Of a stretch of DNA of 22,732 nucleotides, positions 7,970-14,609 are shown in pieces; the first letter of the stretch is position 1, and each line of letters opens with the position of its first letter. Origin of the DNA: an uncultured Collinsella sp. (lineage in GTDB: Bacteria; Actinomycetota; Coriobacteriia; Coriobacteriales; Coriobacteriaceae). The DNA lies in NCBI GenBank assembly GCA_900550415.1, contig URSO01000034.1, forward strand, positions 1 to 22,732. Reading direction: 5' to 3'. The translations under genes were made by a program, and so were the position numbers. The notes under the pieces are model-generated. The model saw only the letters and a list, made by a program, of their open reading frames with translations, was not told the origin of the DNA and did no database searches.

Positions 7970-8020
7970 AAAAACGGGCGGGCGAGATGGAGCTGTTGGG
8001 ACTTCATCTCGCCCGCCCGT
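7970..8020 (-). terminator. Strong intrinsic terminator upstream of the DUF2798 gene
   Basis: A perfect 16-bp inverted repeat, ACGGGCGGGCGAGATG / CATCTCGCCCGCCCGT with a 15-base loop, is followed on the minus strand by TTTTTGTTG. This is a textbook rho-independent terminator. It ends transcription arriving from the exporter gene, or acts as an attenuator in the DUF2798 leader. Confidence 0.8.
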
Positions 8021-8135
8021 GGTACGTGCGTCTGCGACTACTTATGTGGTGGAACCAGCCTAGCACGAAAAGCACGTGCTTCGTAAGCGTTGAGTTTATG
8101 AAGATGCAGGGCGCCAATAATCCCCCGGCCCCATA

Positions 8136-8202
8136 AGTTGCGGTGGAATACGGACTGTTTTGACCCTTTAAACAGCAATTCAGTCCCTATTTCACCGCAA
8201 CT
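8136..8202. repeat. 67-base imperfect palindrome in a gene-poor gap
   Basis: Two 22-base arms (8136-8157 and 8181-8202) begin and end with AGTTGCGGTG / CACCGCAACT and pair throughout except for one G-U and one C-C. The 23-base centre holds a further inverted repeat, CTGTTT / AAACAG. It sits between the ThrE-type gene stop (8239) and the terminator at 7970-8020, within a 310-base gap that has no convincing gene. A 66-codon reading frame crosses it, but its sequence is simply the translated hairpin. The look is of a dispersed intergenic (REP or MITE-like) element. Confidence 0.6.
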
Positions 8203-8238
8203 CATTTGGTGCAAAGCAACCTGTCCTCCTTGCGCCAA

Positions 8239-9807
8239 TTAGCTGGTGTGGCGCCAGCGAGGGTCGGTGAGCGTACGCGCCACACCCAGACCAACGGGCA
8301 GAAACGCCACGATGAGCACTGCACGCACAAACCAGCCGAGCATATTGACCGTGTCGAAGGTGCACATGTAATACATCGAGCGATACAGATACAAGCCCGG
8401 CACCATAATGACAATCGACGGCACCGTGAGGGCGATGCGTGGGTAGGTGAGCTTGATTTCGGCTAAGCTCGCGAGCAGTCCCGATACCAGCGCGCCGATA
8501 AACGCTGCTGCCTCGGGAGGCATACCCACGCTCAGACCCAGGAAGGGAAACAGCGTCGGCGCATCAACGAGCGTAAGGCGCAAGGTATTAGACACGGCGC
8601 CGATGAGCCCTGCCGCCGCTGCCATCTTTACCGGACTGTTGAACATAACCGAGAAGCCAAATACTCCGACAAAGCTCATCACAATACGCAAGAGTGTAAG
8701 AGCCAACGGTGAGAGGCCGAGCGGGGCAAAATCATCCGGCGCCAGCCCCACACACTCGGCAACCATCCAGCCTACGAGGGTCGCCATCACAATAATCGAC
8801 ACAGCATACGAAAGACGCTCAATGCCGCTTCGCATGTCGAGCTTAGCGATGTCGAGGCCTGCCGTAATGAGAGGAAAGCCGGGGATCACAAAGAGCATGG
8901 CGCCGATATAGCCTTCTTGGTGCGACATTGCCCCCGGTATGACCTGGCCAAGGCCAAGCAATGCCAGCAGATACGAGACGCAAGCGAGTGCAACGCCGAT
9001 CGTCAGCGCGCTAAACTGGCCAAGGCCCTGCTTGAGAATATGGGAGCGCGCAAAGTTGCCGACACCAGCGCCCACAAATGCACAGGCCATCTCGATAGGG
9101 CCGCCGCCGAGCAAAAAGACAAAGGCGCCGCAAGCACAGGCCGCCGCAATGCCCTGTTGCCAGGGAGTGTAATCGGGTTTTGAACTCTCAACGGTCTTGA
9201 GCATCTCGTGGTACTCATGCACGGTAAACCGGCGCCCGTAAACCTCGATTTCCTTTAAGAAGCTCTCCATCATCCATATGCGATGAGTATTGACCCCCGT
9301 TGTGGGTAGGCTGACGACCTCGTTAAAGCAGTGACCATCTTCGATACAAGTACACTCAAACGACAGGAGACTTAAGTCAACGTGGATGGTGACACCGAGT
9401 ACAGCGGCGACGCGATTCATGGTATCGCGTACACGCCAGGCACCCGTTCCGCTCGCGAGCATAAGCATACCGGTGCGGCAAATGATGGATGATTTATCGG
9501 TGAGCGGCGCATCGACGGCAAGCTCACCGCCTGCCGTCACGATCTGGCACCAGTCGGTTTTCATATGGAGGGCGCCGGCACGAACACCGTGGTGCAGAGG
9601 GACTCTTGAGAGCAACGAATCATGGCGCGAAGGCTGTGGGGGTTCCGTCGATTCGACCTCGTCCTCGTCGGGCCCTTCATCAACAAGGTCGAAAGCATCG
9701 AGCGACGCCGGCTCGCGACGATCGATCAGCTCCTCGTCCTCATCGTCAAAGTAATTGAACTGATCGAGCATGTCCTCTTCGATTGCACGATCGCTCGCGT
9801 CGTTCAT
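8239..9807 (-). CDS. ThrE-type threonine/serine exporter family protein
   Basis: A 522-residue membrane protein with the two-part architecture of the ThrE family: a first domain (about 85-330, formerly DUF1212) and a second (about 340-510, formerly DUF3815), with roughly ten hydrophobic segments in total. Typical features are LMLASGTGAWRVRDTMNR at the start of the first domain, FVFLLGGGPIEMACAF, and IPGFPLITAGLDIAKLDM at its end. The family exports threonine and serine in Corynebacterium; substrate is not proven here. The first 65 residues are extremely acidic (DDEDEELIDRREP and similar) and likely cytosolic and disordered; this extension is longer than I expect for the family. GGGAG lies at good spacing before the ATG. 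Confidence 0.85.
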   Translation of the reverse strand: MNDASDRAIEEDMLDQFNYFDDEDEELIDRREPASLDAFDLVDEGPDEDEVESTEPPQPSRHDSLLSRVPLHHGVRAGALHMKTDWCQIVTAGGELAVDAPLTDKSSIICRTGMLMLASGTGAWRVRDTMNRVAAVLGVTIHVDLSLLSFECTCIEDGHCFNEVVSLPTTGVNTHRIWMMESFLKEIEVYGRRFTVHEYHEMLKTVESSKPDYTPWQQGIAAACACGAFVFLLGGGPIEMACAFVGAGVGNFARSHILKQGLGQFSALTIGVALACVSYLLALLGLGQVIPGAMSHQEGYIGAMLFVIPGFPLITAGLDIAKLDMRSGIERLSYAVSIIVMATLVGWMVAECVGLAPDDFAPLGLSPLALTLLRIVMSFVGVFGFSVMFNSPVKMAAAAGLIGAVSNTLRLTLVDAPTLFPFLGLSVGMPPEAAAFIGALVSGLLASLAEIKLTYPRIALTVPSIVIMVPGLYLYRSMYYMCTFDTVNMLGWFVRAVLIVAFLPVGLGVARTLTDPRWRHTS

Positions 9808-9934
9808 ATAGACGCTCCCTTCCTACCGACTAACCCCCATCCTAGGCAGCGACGGCTAAAGGAAACATAAAAGAGACGACTGTCATGCATGGAAGGCGTA
9901 AACCCCCAATGCGCCGGTAGACCCCAGGCGGCTA

Positions 9935-9979
9935 GGACCGTCCCCAAGTGCCGGCACAAGAGGAACGTCCCTAAGTGCC
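9935..9979. repeat. 18-base imperfect direct repeats with a central palindrome
   Basis: GGACCGTCCCCAAGTGCC (9935-9952) and GGAACGTCCCTAAGTGCC (9962-9979) differ at two positions and lie 27 bases apart. The 10-base palindrome GTGCCGGCAC (9948-9957) overlaps the end of the first copy. The pattern resembles dispersed intergenic repeats I associate with Collinsella genomes, but I cannot verify copy number from this window. Confidence 0.6.
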
Positions 9980-9981
9980 AA

Positions 9982-10058
9982 CCAGGGCAACGCCGCAGGC
10001 AGAGGACGGACAGCGAGCGGCGTCCAGCTTGACAGCCAAGGCAACGCCGATGCCCTGG
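9982..10058 (-). repeat. Nested inverted repeats, possible folded RNA module
   Basis: The right arm in minus-strand sense is a continuous GCGGCGTTGCCCTGG. It can pair with CCAGGGCA (10058-10051) plus ACGCCGC further in, leaving a bulge of about 27 bases. GGCGTTGCC occurs twice in the same block, allowing an alternative pairing. The density of pairing suggests a folded RNA or repeat module rather than coding DNA. Confidence 0.5.
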
Positions 10059-10070
10059 CAACGACAGCGA

Positions 10071-10169
10071 AAGCCCGCCAGAGTGAGCAAGGTGCCTTGA
10101 AACAAGGCGGCATTGACCTTCTGGTCATGCCGCCGAAGTTGAAAGGCAGATTGCCGCTCTGGCGGGCTT
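10071..10169 (-). repeat. 99-base multi-stem inverted repeat downstream of lysS
   Basis: A perfect 13-bp outer stem, AAGCCCGCCAGAG / CTCTGGCGGGCTT, closes a 73-base interior. Inside are a 12-bp hairpin (GGCGGCAT plus GACC, loop TTCT, with one bulge) at 10106-10134, an overlapping GCCTTG-AAA-CAAGGC hairpin at 10094-10108, and a small GGCA-GAT-TGCC stem. On the minus strand the outer stem is followed by TTTCGCTGTCG. It may help terminate lysS transcription, but is far more elaborate than a terminator needs to be. Confidence 0.6.
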
Positions 10170-10182
10170 GCAGCGTCGAGCC

Positions 10183-10209
10183 GTTACGCGGTTCGTAGAA
10201 CCGCGTAAC
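10183..10209 (-). terminator. Hairpin immediately after the lysS stop
   Basis: A perfect 12-bp inverted repeat, GTTACGCGGTTC / GAACCGCGTAAC with a 3-base loop, begins four bases beyond the lysS TAA. There is no T tract, so it is either a 3'-end stabiliser or part of a compound terminator with the 10071-10169 element. Confidence 0.55.
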
Positions 10210-10212
10210 TAG

Positions 10213-12177
10213 TTAGTACATCTTTGCGCCGGCAGGGATGGAAGCGTCGAGCTGAATCAGGTTGAGGCGCTCCTCGCCCTCCTCCTCGTGGATGGCGCTG
10301 ATGAGCATGCCACAGCTGGGGATGCCCATCATCTTGCGCGGAGGCAGGTTGGTGATGGCGAGCAGGGTCTTGCCGACCAGATCCTCGGGCTCGTAATAAT
10401 CGTGAATGCCGGAGAGGATGGTGCGGTCGGTGCCGGTGCCGTCATCGAGCGTAAAGTTCAGCAGCTTCTTGGACTTCTTGACGGCCTCGCATGCCTTGAC
10501 CTTCACGGCGCGGAAGTCGCTCTTGGAGAAGGTATCAAAGTCGACGAACTCCTCAAACAGCGGCTCGACGGCAATCTTGGAATAATCAACCGTGGGCTTG
10601 AGCGGCTTGACGAAGGGGCTCGCGGTGTTGCCGGCCTCGGCAGCTTTGGCAGCAGCGGCACCGGACTGGAAACCCTTCTCGGGCTTCATGTGCGGGAACA
10701 GCAGCACGTCGCGGATGGAAGCCTGGTTGGTGAGCAGCATGACCACGCGGTCGATACCGATGCCGATGCCACCCGCGGGAGGCATACCGTACTCGAGGGC
10801 ACGCACGTAATCCTCGTCGTACTCCATGGCCTCATCGTCGCCACCGGCCTTCTCGGCCATCTGGGCAGCGAAGCGCTCGGCCTGGTCGACCGGGTCGTTG
10901 AGCTCGGAGAACGCGTTGGCGTACTCGTGACCGGCGATGACCAGCTCAAAGCGATGGGTCAGGCGCGGATCATCCTCAAAGCGCTTGGCAAGCGGGCTAA
11001 CCTCGATGGGGTAATCGCACACGAAGGTGGGGTTGACGATGGTGTCCTCGCCCAGCTCGTCATAGATCTCGGCGATGATCTTGCCGGCGGTCCACTCGGG
11101 CTTAATCTCCAGGCCCTTCTCGCGTGCGGCGGCAGCAAGCTCCTCAACCGGCGTGTCGATGGTGACCTGCTTACCAATCACGTCAGAGACGATATCGGTC
11201 ATGGAACGGCTTGCCCACTCACCAGAAAGGTCGATGGTCTGGCCCTGGTACTCAATAACCTCGGGGTTGCCGATAGCCTTGTTAGCGGCCTTAATGACAC
11301 CCTGGGCGAGCGCCTTCATGCCCTCGAGATCGGAGAAGGCGCGGTAAGCCTCCATCGTGGTGAACTCGGGGTTGTGGGTGAGGTCCATACCCTCGTTGCG
11401 GAAGATGCGGCCGATCTCGAAAACGCGCTCAAAGCCTCCGACGATGCAGCGCTTGAGGTGCAGCTCGGTGGCGATACGCAGGTAGCACTCCTGATCGAGC
11501 GCGTTGAAGTGCGTGATGAACGGCTTGGCAGTAGCTCCGCCCTGGATGGTCTGCAGGATAGGAGTCTCGACCTCCATGTAGCCATCGGACTCCATAAAGC
11601 GGCGGAACGTGGAGAGGATCTGCGAGCGCTTGCGGAAGGTCTCGCGAACGTCGTCGTTGGCGATCAGGTCGACATAACGCTGACGATAGCGGGTCTCCTT
11701 GTCGGAGAGACCGTGAAACTTCTCGGGCAGCGGGCGAACGGCCTTGGACAGCAGCGTCGCGCTCTTGGGGGCAACGGAAAGCTGGCCACGCTTGGTGCGC
11801 ACGACCACGCCGGTCACGCCAAGGATATCGCCAAGGTCGAGGGCCTTGAGCGTATTCCAGGCGGCCTCGTCCATATCGTTGATGCGGCAGAACAGCTGGA
11901 TCTCGCCGGTCGCGTCGCGCACGACAATGAACATGATCTTGCCCTGACCGCGCTTGGCGACCACACGGCCGCCGATCTTCACGACGTCCTCGGTGTCCTC
12001 GCCATCGGTGAGCTCGGCGTACTTAGTCTCGATGTCGACGACGTAGTCCTCAATCTCGGAGTGCTCGGGATAGGGGTTCTGGCCCGCCTCGAACAGGGCG
12101 GCGCGCTTGGCCAGGCGCGTGGCGCGCTCGTCGTTGAGCGTCGATGCCTGCTCGGCGGCGTTCTGGTTCTCTGCCAT
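10213..12177 (-). CDS. lysS: Lysyl-tRNA synthetase (class II) with C-terminal tRNA-binding domain
   Basis: A 654-residue enzyme charging tRNA-Lys. Residues 1-150 hold the helical extension and anticodon-binding OB fold (VVKIGGRVVAKRGQGKIMF). The class II core runs from about 165 to 500, with motif 2 FRNEGMDLTHNPEF (259-272) and motif 3 GIGIGIDRVVMLL (470-482). Ordinary bacterial LysRS ends near residue 500. Here an Ala-rich linker (about 503-530) leads to a second OB fold at about 546-654 of the Trbp111/EMAPII type usually found at the C terminus of MetRS: DFRAVKVKACEAVKKSKKLL, TILSGIHDYYEPEDLVGK, NLPPRKMMGIPSCGM. That domain normally raises tRNA affinity. AGGAG precedes the ATG. It lies 78 bases downstream of greA, with a terminator-like hairpin between. 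Confidence 0.97.
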   Translation of the reverse strand: MAENQNAAEQASTLNDERATRLAKRAALFEAGQNPYPEHSEIEDYVVDIETKYAELTDGEDTEDVVKIGGRVVAKRGQGKIMFIVVRDATGEIQLFCRINDMDEAAWNTLKALDLGDILGVTGVVVRTKRGQLSVAPKSATLLSKAVRPLPEKFHGLSDKETRYRQRYVDLIANDDVRETFRKRSQILSTFRRFMESDGYMEVETPILQTIQGGATAKPFITHFNALDQECYLRIATELHLKRCIVGGFERVFEIGRIFRNEGMDLTHNPEFTTMEAYRAFSDLEGMKALAQGVIKAANKAIGNPEVIEYQGQTIDLSGEWASRSMTDIVSDVIGKQVTIDTPVEELAAAAREKGLEIKPEWTAGKIIAEIYDELGEDTIVNPTFVCDYPIEVSPLAKRFEDDPRLTHRFELVIAGHEYANAFSELNDPVDQAERFAAQMAEKAGGDDEAMEYDEDYVRALEYGMPPAGGIGIGIDRVVMLLTNQASIRDVLLFPHMKPEKGFQSGAAAAKAAEAGNTASPFVKPLKPTVDYSKIAVEPLFEEFVDFDTFSKSDFRAVKVKACEAVKKSKKLLNFTLDDGTGTDRTILSGIHDYYEPEDLVGKTLLAITNLPPRKMMGIPSCGMLISAIHEEEGEERLNLIQLDASIPAGAKMY

Positions 12178-12198
12178 AGTTAGCTCCTCAAACTAAAA

Positions 12199-12227
12199 CG
12201 CTCCCCAGGATTCGGTCCCAGGGAGCG
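12199..12227 (-). terminator. Terminator or attenuator between greA and lysS
   Basis: Minus-strand RNA forms CGCTCCC / GGGAGCG, extended by further pairing toward the loop, followed by TTTTAGTTT. The lysS ribosome-binding site starts only about nine bases later. The element must therefore either let through a share of greA transcripts or operate as an attenuator, since no room remains for a separate lysS promoter downstream of it. Confidence 0.65.
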
Positions 12228-12255
12228 AAAACATACCTTTACGCGGGACCGTGGT

Positions 12256-12726
12256 CTAGCGTGCGATCTTGGCGATGGTGTAGATGCGGGTCTTGCCGGA
12301 AGGCGTAACGACCTCGACGGAGTCGCCCTCGCCGTGACCAATGATGGCGTGGCCGACCGGAGACTCGTTGGAGATCTTGTGCTCGAGCGAGTTGGTCTCG
12401 GTGGTACCGACGAGCGTGACTTCCATGACCTCACCGTTGGGATCGATCAGAGAAACGGTGGAACCGATGGAGACGGTCAGATCGCCCGTGGTGGCAGCAA
12501 CCTGAGCGTTGGCGAGGATGGCCTGAATCTCGGCAATGCGAGCAGCATTCTGGGCCTGCTTGTCCTTGGCGGCGTCGTACTCGGAGTTCTCCGAAAGGTC
12601 GCCGAACGCGCGGGCTTCCTTGATGTCCTCGACGATCTCCTTGGCGTAATCGCCCTCACGCCAAGCGAGCTCCTCGACGAGCTTCTGGCGGCCCTCAGCG
12701 GTCAGTACGATCTGGCTTGCGTCCAT
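12256..12726 (-). CDS. greA: Transcription elongation factor GreA
   Basis: A 156-residue GreA, the factor that rescues backtracked RNA polymerase by stimulating transcript cleavage. The N-terminal coiled coil (about 1-75) includes the conserved KEARAFGDLSENSEYDAAK segment with the acidic tip residues Asp and Glu. The C-terminal FKBP-like domain includes SIGSTVSLIDPNGEVMEVTLVG and ISNESPVGHAIIGH. GGGGAG lies eight bases before the ATG. Order is tatA, greA, lysS on the same strand; greA-lysS adjacency is common in Gram-positive bacteria. A TTGACA box lies 36 bases upstream of the start. Confidence 0.97.
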   Translation of the reverse strand: MDASQIVLTAEGRQKLVEELAWREGDYAKEIVEDIKEARAFGDLSENSEYDAAKDKQAQNAARIAEIQAILANAQVAATTGDLTVSIGSTVSLIDPNGEVMEVTLVGTTETNSLEHKISNESPVGHAIIGHGEGDSVEVVTPSGKTRIYTIAKIAR

Positions 12727-12741
12727 ACGGATATCTCCCCA

Positions 12742-12767
12742 ACTATGATGTAACGATCAACTGTCAA
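12742..12767 (-). promoter_or_regulatory. Possible greA promoter
   Basis: A perfect -35 box TTGACA (minus strand, 12767-12762) lies close behind the tatA terminator. The best -10 candidate, CATAGT (12747-12742), is only 14 bases away, so the spacing is poor. The position fits a promoter that restarts transcription after the tatA terminator. Confidence 0.35.
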
Positions 12768-12779
12768 CAAAACGAAAAA

Positions 12780-12807
12780 GACCGGCTAGCCTGCGGGCAA
12801 GCCGGTC
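12780..12807 (-). terminator. tatA intrinsic terminator
   Basis: An 8-bp stem, GACCGGCT / AGCCGGTC, with further GC pairing in the loop, is followed on the minus strand by TTTTTCGTTTTG. It lies 26 bases beyond the tatA stop and is a standard rho-independent terminator. Confidence 0.8.
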
Positions 12808-12832
12808 AGGTGCTCACCCCAAAGGGATGGGA

Positions 12833-13108
12833 CTACTCTGCGTCCGCGTCGCTGTCCTCTGCCTTCTTTTGCTTAGCAGCAGCGAGCTTGGCCTCGAGCT
12901 CTGCGATCTCCTTGTCCTCCTTGGACTCCTCGACCACAACGTCCTCGGCCTGCTTGGTTTCGCCCTTATCGTCGCCCTCCATACCCTCGCGGATATTCTT
13001 GACGGTAGAGCCGAGGGACTTGCCGAGCTTCGGCAGGTTCTTGGGCCCGAAGATAATCAGGACAACAACGAGAATGATGATGAGCTCAGGAGCCCTCAGT
13101 CCAAACAT
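12833..13108 (-). CDS. tatA: Sec-independent protein translocase subunit TatA
   Basis: A 91-residue TatA-family protein. It has a short N-terminal membrane helix (about 8-20, ELIIILVVVLIIFG), the hinge motif FGPKNLPKLGKSLG, an amphipathic helix (KNIREGM) and a charged, Glu/Lys-rich tail that likely forms a coil (EIAELEAKLAAAKQKK). TatA oligomers form the passage for folded proteins in the twin-arginine export pathway. The start at 13108 has GGAGG five bases upstream; a longer in-frame extension to 13291 runs through the tRNA-Pro gene and is spurious. No tatB or tatC is present in this window, so the partner must be elsewhere. Confidence 0.92.
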   Translation of the reverse strand: MFGLRAPELIIILVVVLIIFGPKNLPKLGKSLGSTVKNIREGMEGDDKGETKQAEDVVVEESKEDKEIAELEAKLAAAKQKKAEDSDADAE

Positions 13109-13144
13109 GTAGACCTCCACAATACAGCGAGACAAGCTCGAATG

Positions 13145-13173
13145 AGTATACCGCGGGTGTCGCGGTATCACAA
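13145..13173 (-). promoter_or_regulatory. tatA promoter with an embedded palindrome
   Basis: On the minus strand, TTGTGA (13173-13168) and TATACT (13150-13145) are spaced by exactly 17 bases. The spacer is an inverted repeat, ATACCGCG / CGCGGTAT with a 5-base centre (13148-13168), touching both boxes. This is a plausible promoter; the palindrome could be an operator. It lies downstream of the tRNA-Pro terminator and 37 bases before the tatA ATG. Confidence 0.6.
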
Positions 13174-13181
13174 CAATAGCT

Positions 13182-13209
13182 AAAAAAAGGGACCGCAAGA
13201 AGCGATCCC
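13182..13209 (-). terminator. tRNA-Pro terminator
   Basis: GGGATCGC pairs with GCGGTCCC (8 bp, one G-U) around a 5-base loop and is followed by TTTTTTTA on the minus strand. It lies 12 bases after the tRNA CCA end. Confidence 0.88.
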
Positions 13210-13220
13210 TCCTCATGCTC

Positions 13221-13297
13221 TGGTCGGGTTGACTGGATTTGAACCAGCGACCCCTGCGTCCCGAACGCAGTGCTCTACCAAACTGAGCCACAACCCG
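13221..13297 (-). tRNA. tRNA-Pro(CGG)
   Basis: A 77-base tRNA with encoded CCA. The acceptor stem is CGGGTTG / CAACCCG, the D stem GCTC / GAGC, and the anticodon stem CTGCG / CGCAG around loop TTCGGGA, giving anticodon CGG (codon CCG, proline). The T stem is GCTGG / CCAGT around TTCAAAT. All stems pair, so the gene looks functional. It is flanked by its own -10 box and terminator. Confidence 0.95.
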
Positions 13298-13305
13298 TTA
13301 GCTCG

Positions 13306-13311
13306 ACTATA
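13306..13311 (-). promoter_or_regulatory. -10 box of tRNA-Pro
   Basis: TATAGT on the minus strand ends eight bases before the mature tRNA 5' end, placing the start site at or just before it. I see no good -35 at the expected distance. Confidence 0.45.
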
Positions 13312-13346
13312 GTAACAAAGATTTTCGCCGCGTGCCAGAGAAATTT

Positions 13347-14243
13347 TTATTTCTTTGGCGCTTCAATGCGAACCGTGTCGGAAACGAGCTCCGTTGCATA
13401 AGCCCACCAGCCATTTTGCTGGGCAGCTTCCGCAAGATTGACTGCCGTGGCGGCGGTATCGCAGAGAGCAAACGAGCAGGCACCCGAACCGCACACGTTT
13501 GCGGTAATGGTACCGTCCTGTGAACGAAGCCAGTCGAGCACCGTTTGAATCCGCGGCTCCATTTGCGCGGAAATGACTCCCAGGTTGTTGTGGACGAGCG
13601 CGTAGGCCGCCTCTGCGTCTCCCGAGCGAAGGGCAGATGCGATCGCTCCGGGCTTGTCCGCAGGCGCTGGGGCCTCGTCAAAACGTCGATAGGCTTCAAT
13701 TGTTGAAACACTTGCCTCGCGTGGCTTGACCAGCACGACGGGTGTCGCGGGCAGTGCGGGGTACTCGGTTGCCAGCACGTCTCCCCCACCCACGTAAAAT
13801 GCAGGGCTGGCATGCAAAAAGAACGGCACGTCGGCGCCAATGCCGCGCGCGATGTCATCCAGCGCGGGATCGCTGCGATCGACGCCCCAGAGCTCCGCTA
13901 AGGCGACAATGACCGCCGCGGCATCCGTCGAGGGACCGCCCAGGCCGGCACACAACGGGATGCGCTTCTCGATCGTGATGCAGACATTGGCTTCACGACC
14001 GTAATGCTCGGCCATAGCAGCGGCCGCACGATACGCCGTATTCTTTTGCATGGGAAAGTCGGATGCCGGAACCGTCTGGACGGTCAGATCCTGCGCCGGG
14101 GCGACCGTCACGATATCGGCAAGACCGACGGCTGCCATCAGGGAATCGACCTTATGGTAGCCGCGGTCGTCACGCTCGGTATGAACCCCCAGATAGAGGT
14201 TGATCTTTGCCGGCGCGGAAAGGGTCAGGGACCAATCGGTCAC
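13347..14243 (-). CDS. ispE: 4-diphosphocytidyl-2-C-methyl-D-erythritol kinase
   Basis: A 298-residue GHMP kinase of the MEP (non-mevalonate) isoprenoid pathway; it phosphorylates CDP-methylerythritol. The N-terminal SAPAKINLYLGV carries the substrate-binding Lys. The ATP-binding motif IPLCAGLGGPSTDAAAV corresponds to the family's PxxxGLGGxSxDAA, and the C-terminal NVCGSGACSFAL is the third GHMP motif. It starts at GTG two bases after the veg stop; its GAGGAG ribosome site lies within the end of veg, so the two genes are translationally coupled. The veg-ispE neighbourhood is also known from Bacillus. Confidence 0.95.
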   Translation of the reverse strand: MTDWSLTLSAPAKINLYLGVHTERDDRGYHKVDSLMAAVGLADIVTVAPAQDLTVQTVPASDFPMQKNTAYRAAAAMAEHYGREANVCITIEKRIPLCAGLGGPSTDAAAVIVALAELWGVDRSDPALDDIARGIGADVPFFLHASPAFYVGGGDVLATEYPALPATPVVLVKPREASVSTIEAYRRFDEAPAPADKPGAIASALRSGDAEAAYALVHNNLGVISAQMEPRIQTVLDWLRSQDGTITANVCGSGACSFALCDTAATAVNLAEAAQQNGWWAYATELVSDTVRIEAPKK

Positions 14244-14245
14244 CG

Positions 14246-14542
14246 CTAGTGCTCCTCGAGCTGATTGCCGAGCGGGGTAAAAATGTGCTCGCCGCTCTCG
14301 GGGTCGAACAGCTCGACCTGGCCGGTGAGAACATCAATATACTGGTAGGACTGACGCGACTTGCGGCCACGGCGCTCGTCGACCTCGACGATAAAGACTG
14401 CCGGATGGACGCTCTTGATGGTGCCCATGCGCTCGACGACGCGGGTGCGGCCCATGTTGGCCTTCACCTTAACGCGATCGCCCACCATATCGGTCAGCTT
14501 CTCGTGGATGTCGTCGACGTGATTGACTTCCATCTCTTCCAT
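14246..14542 (-). CDS. veg: Veg family protein
   Basis: A 98-residue protein of the Veg (DUF1021) family. The match to Bacillus Veg is clear over VGDRVKVKANMGRTRVVER, GTIKSVHPAVFIVEVD and SYQYIDVLTGQVELF, an SH3-like beta-barrel fold. In B. subtilis, Veg is a highly expressed small protein linked to biofilm control and possibly to spore functions; its biochemical role is unclear. The start at 14542 has GGAGG eight bases upstream. A longer frame to 14566 would need a TTG start without a ribosome site, and a third ATG at 14533 is too far from GGAGG. It forms a coupled pair with ispE. Confidence 0.9.
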   Translation of the reverse strand: MEEMEVNHVDDIHEKLTDMVGDRVKVKANMGRTRVVERMGTIKSVHPAVFIVEVDERRGRKSRQSYQYIDVLTGQVELFDPESGEHIFTPLGNQLEEH

Positions 14543-14609
14543 GAACAGGGCCTCCAGAAGGTGCAATTCAAAAAGGGGATAATACCCCTAAGATAGACAA
14601 AACTCTAAT

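Larger units (their letters stand above)
9808..10212. other. 405-base structured intergenic region without a gene
   Basis: No credible coding sequence lies between the exporter gene start and the lysS stop; the short frames here are low-complexity and lack ribosome sites. The first 125 bases hold the exporter gene's leader and presumably its promoter, though I could not identify convincing -35/-10 boxes. The remainder is a chain of direct and inverted repeats listed separately (9935-9979, 9982-10058, 10071-10169, 10183-10209). Confidence 0.7.

Noticed and set aside
7970..8110. Possible T-box leader before the DUF2798 gene (GTACCACGGGC next to a strong terminator).
   Set aside because: The invariant AGGGTGG half of the T-box is missing, no specifier stem is recognisable, and the downstream gene is not an amino-acid gene.
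8038..8238. A 66-codon minus-strand frame following the ThrE-type gene.
   Set aside because: Much of it is the translated 67-base palindrome; the AAGGAGG upstream is not at a useful distance from an ATG, and no family resemblance is seen.
9804..10128. Short minus-strand frames of 81 and 85 codons in the gap before lysS.
   Set aside because: Low-complexity translations of repeats, no ribosome-binding site, and overlapping strong inverted repeats.
13109..13291. In-frame N-terminal extension of tatA upstream of 13108.
   Set aside because: It crosses the tRNA-Pro gene, its terminator and the tatA promoter; the ATG at 13108 has a good GGAGG and gives the normal TatA start.
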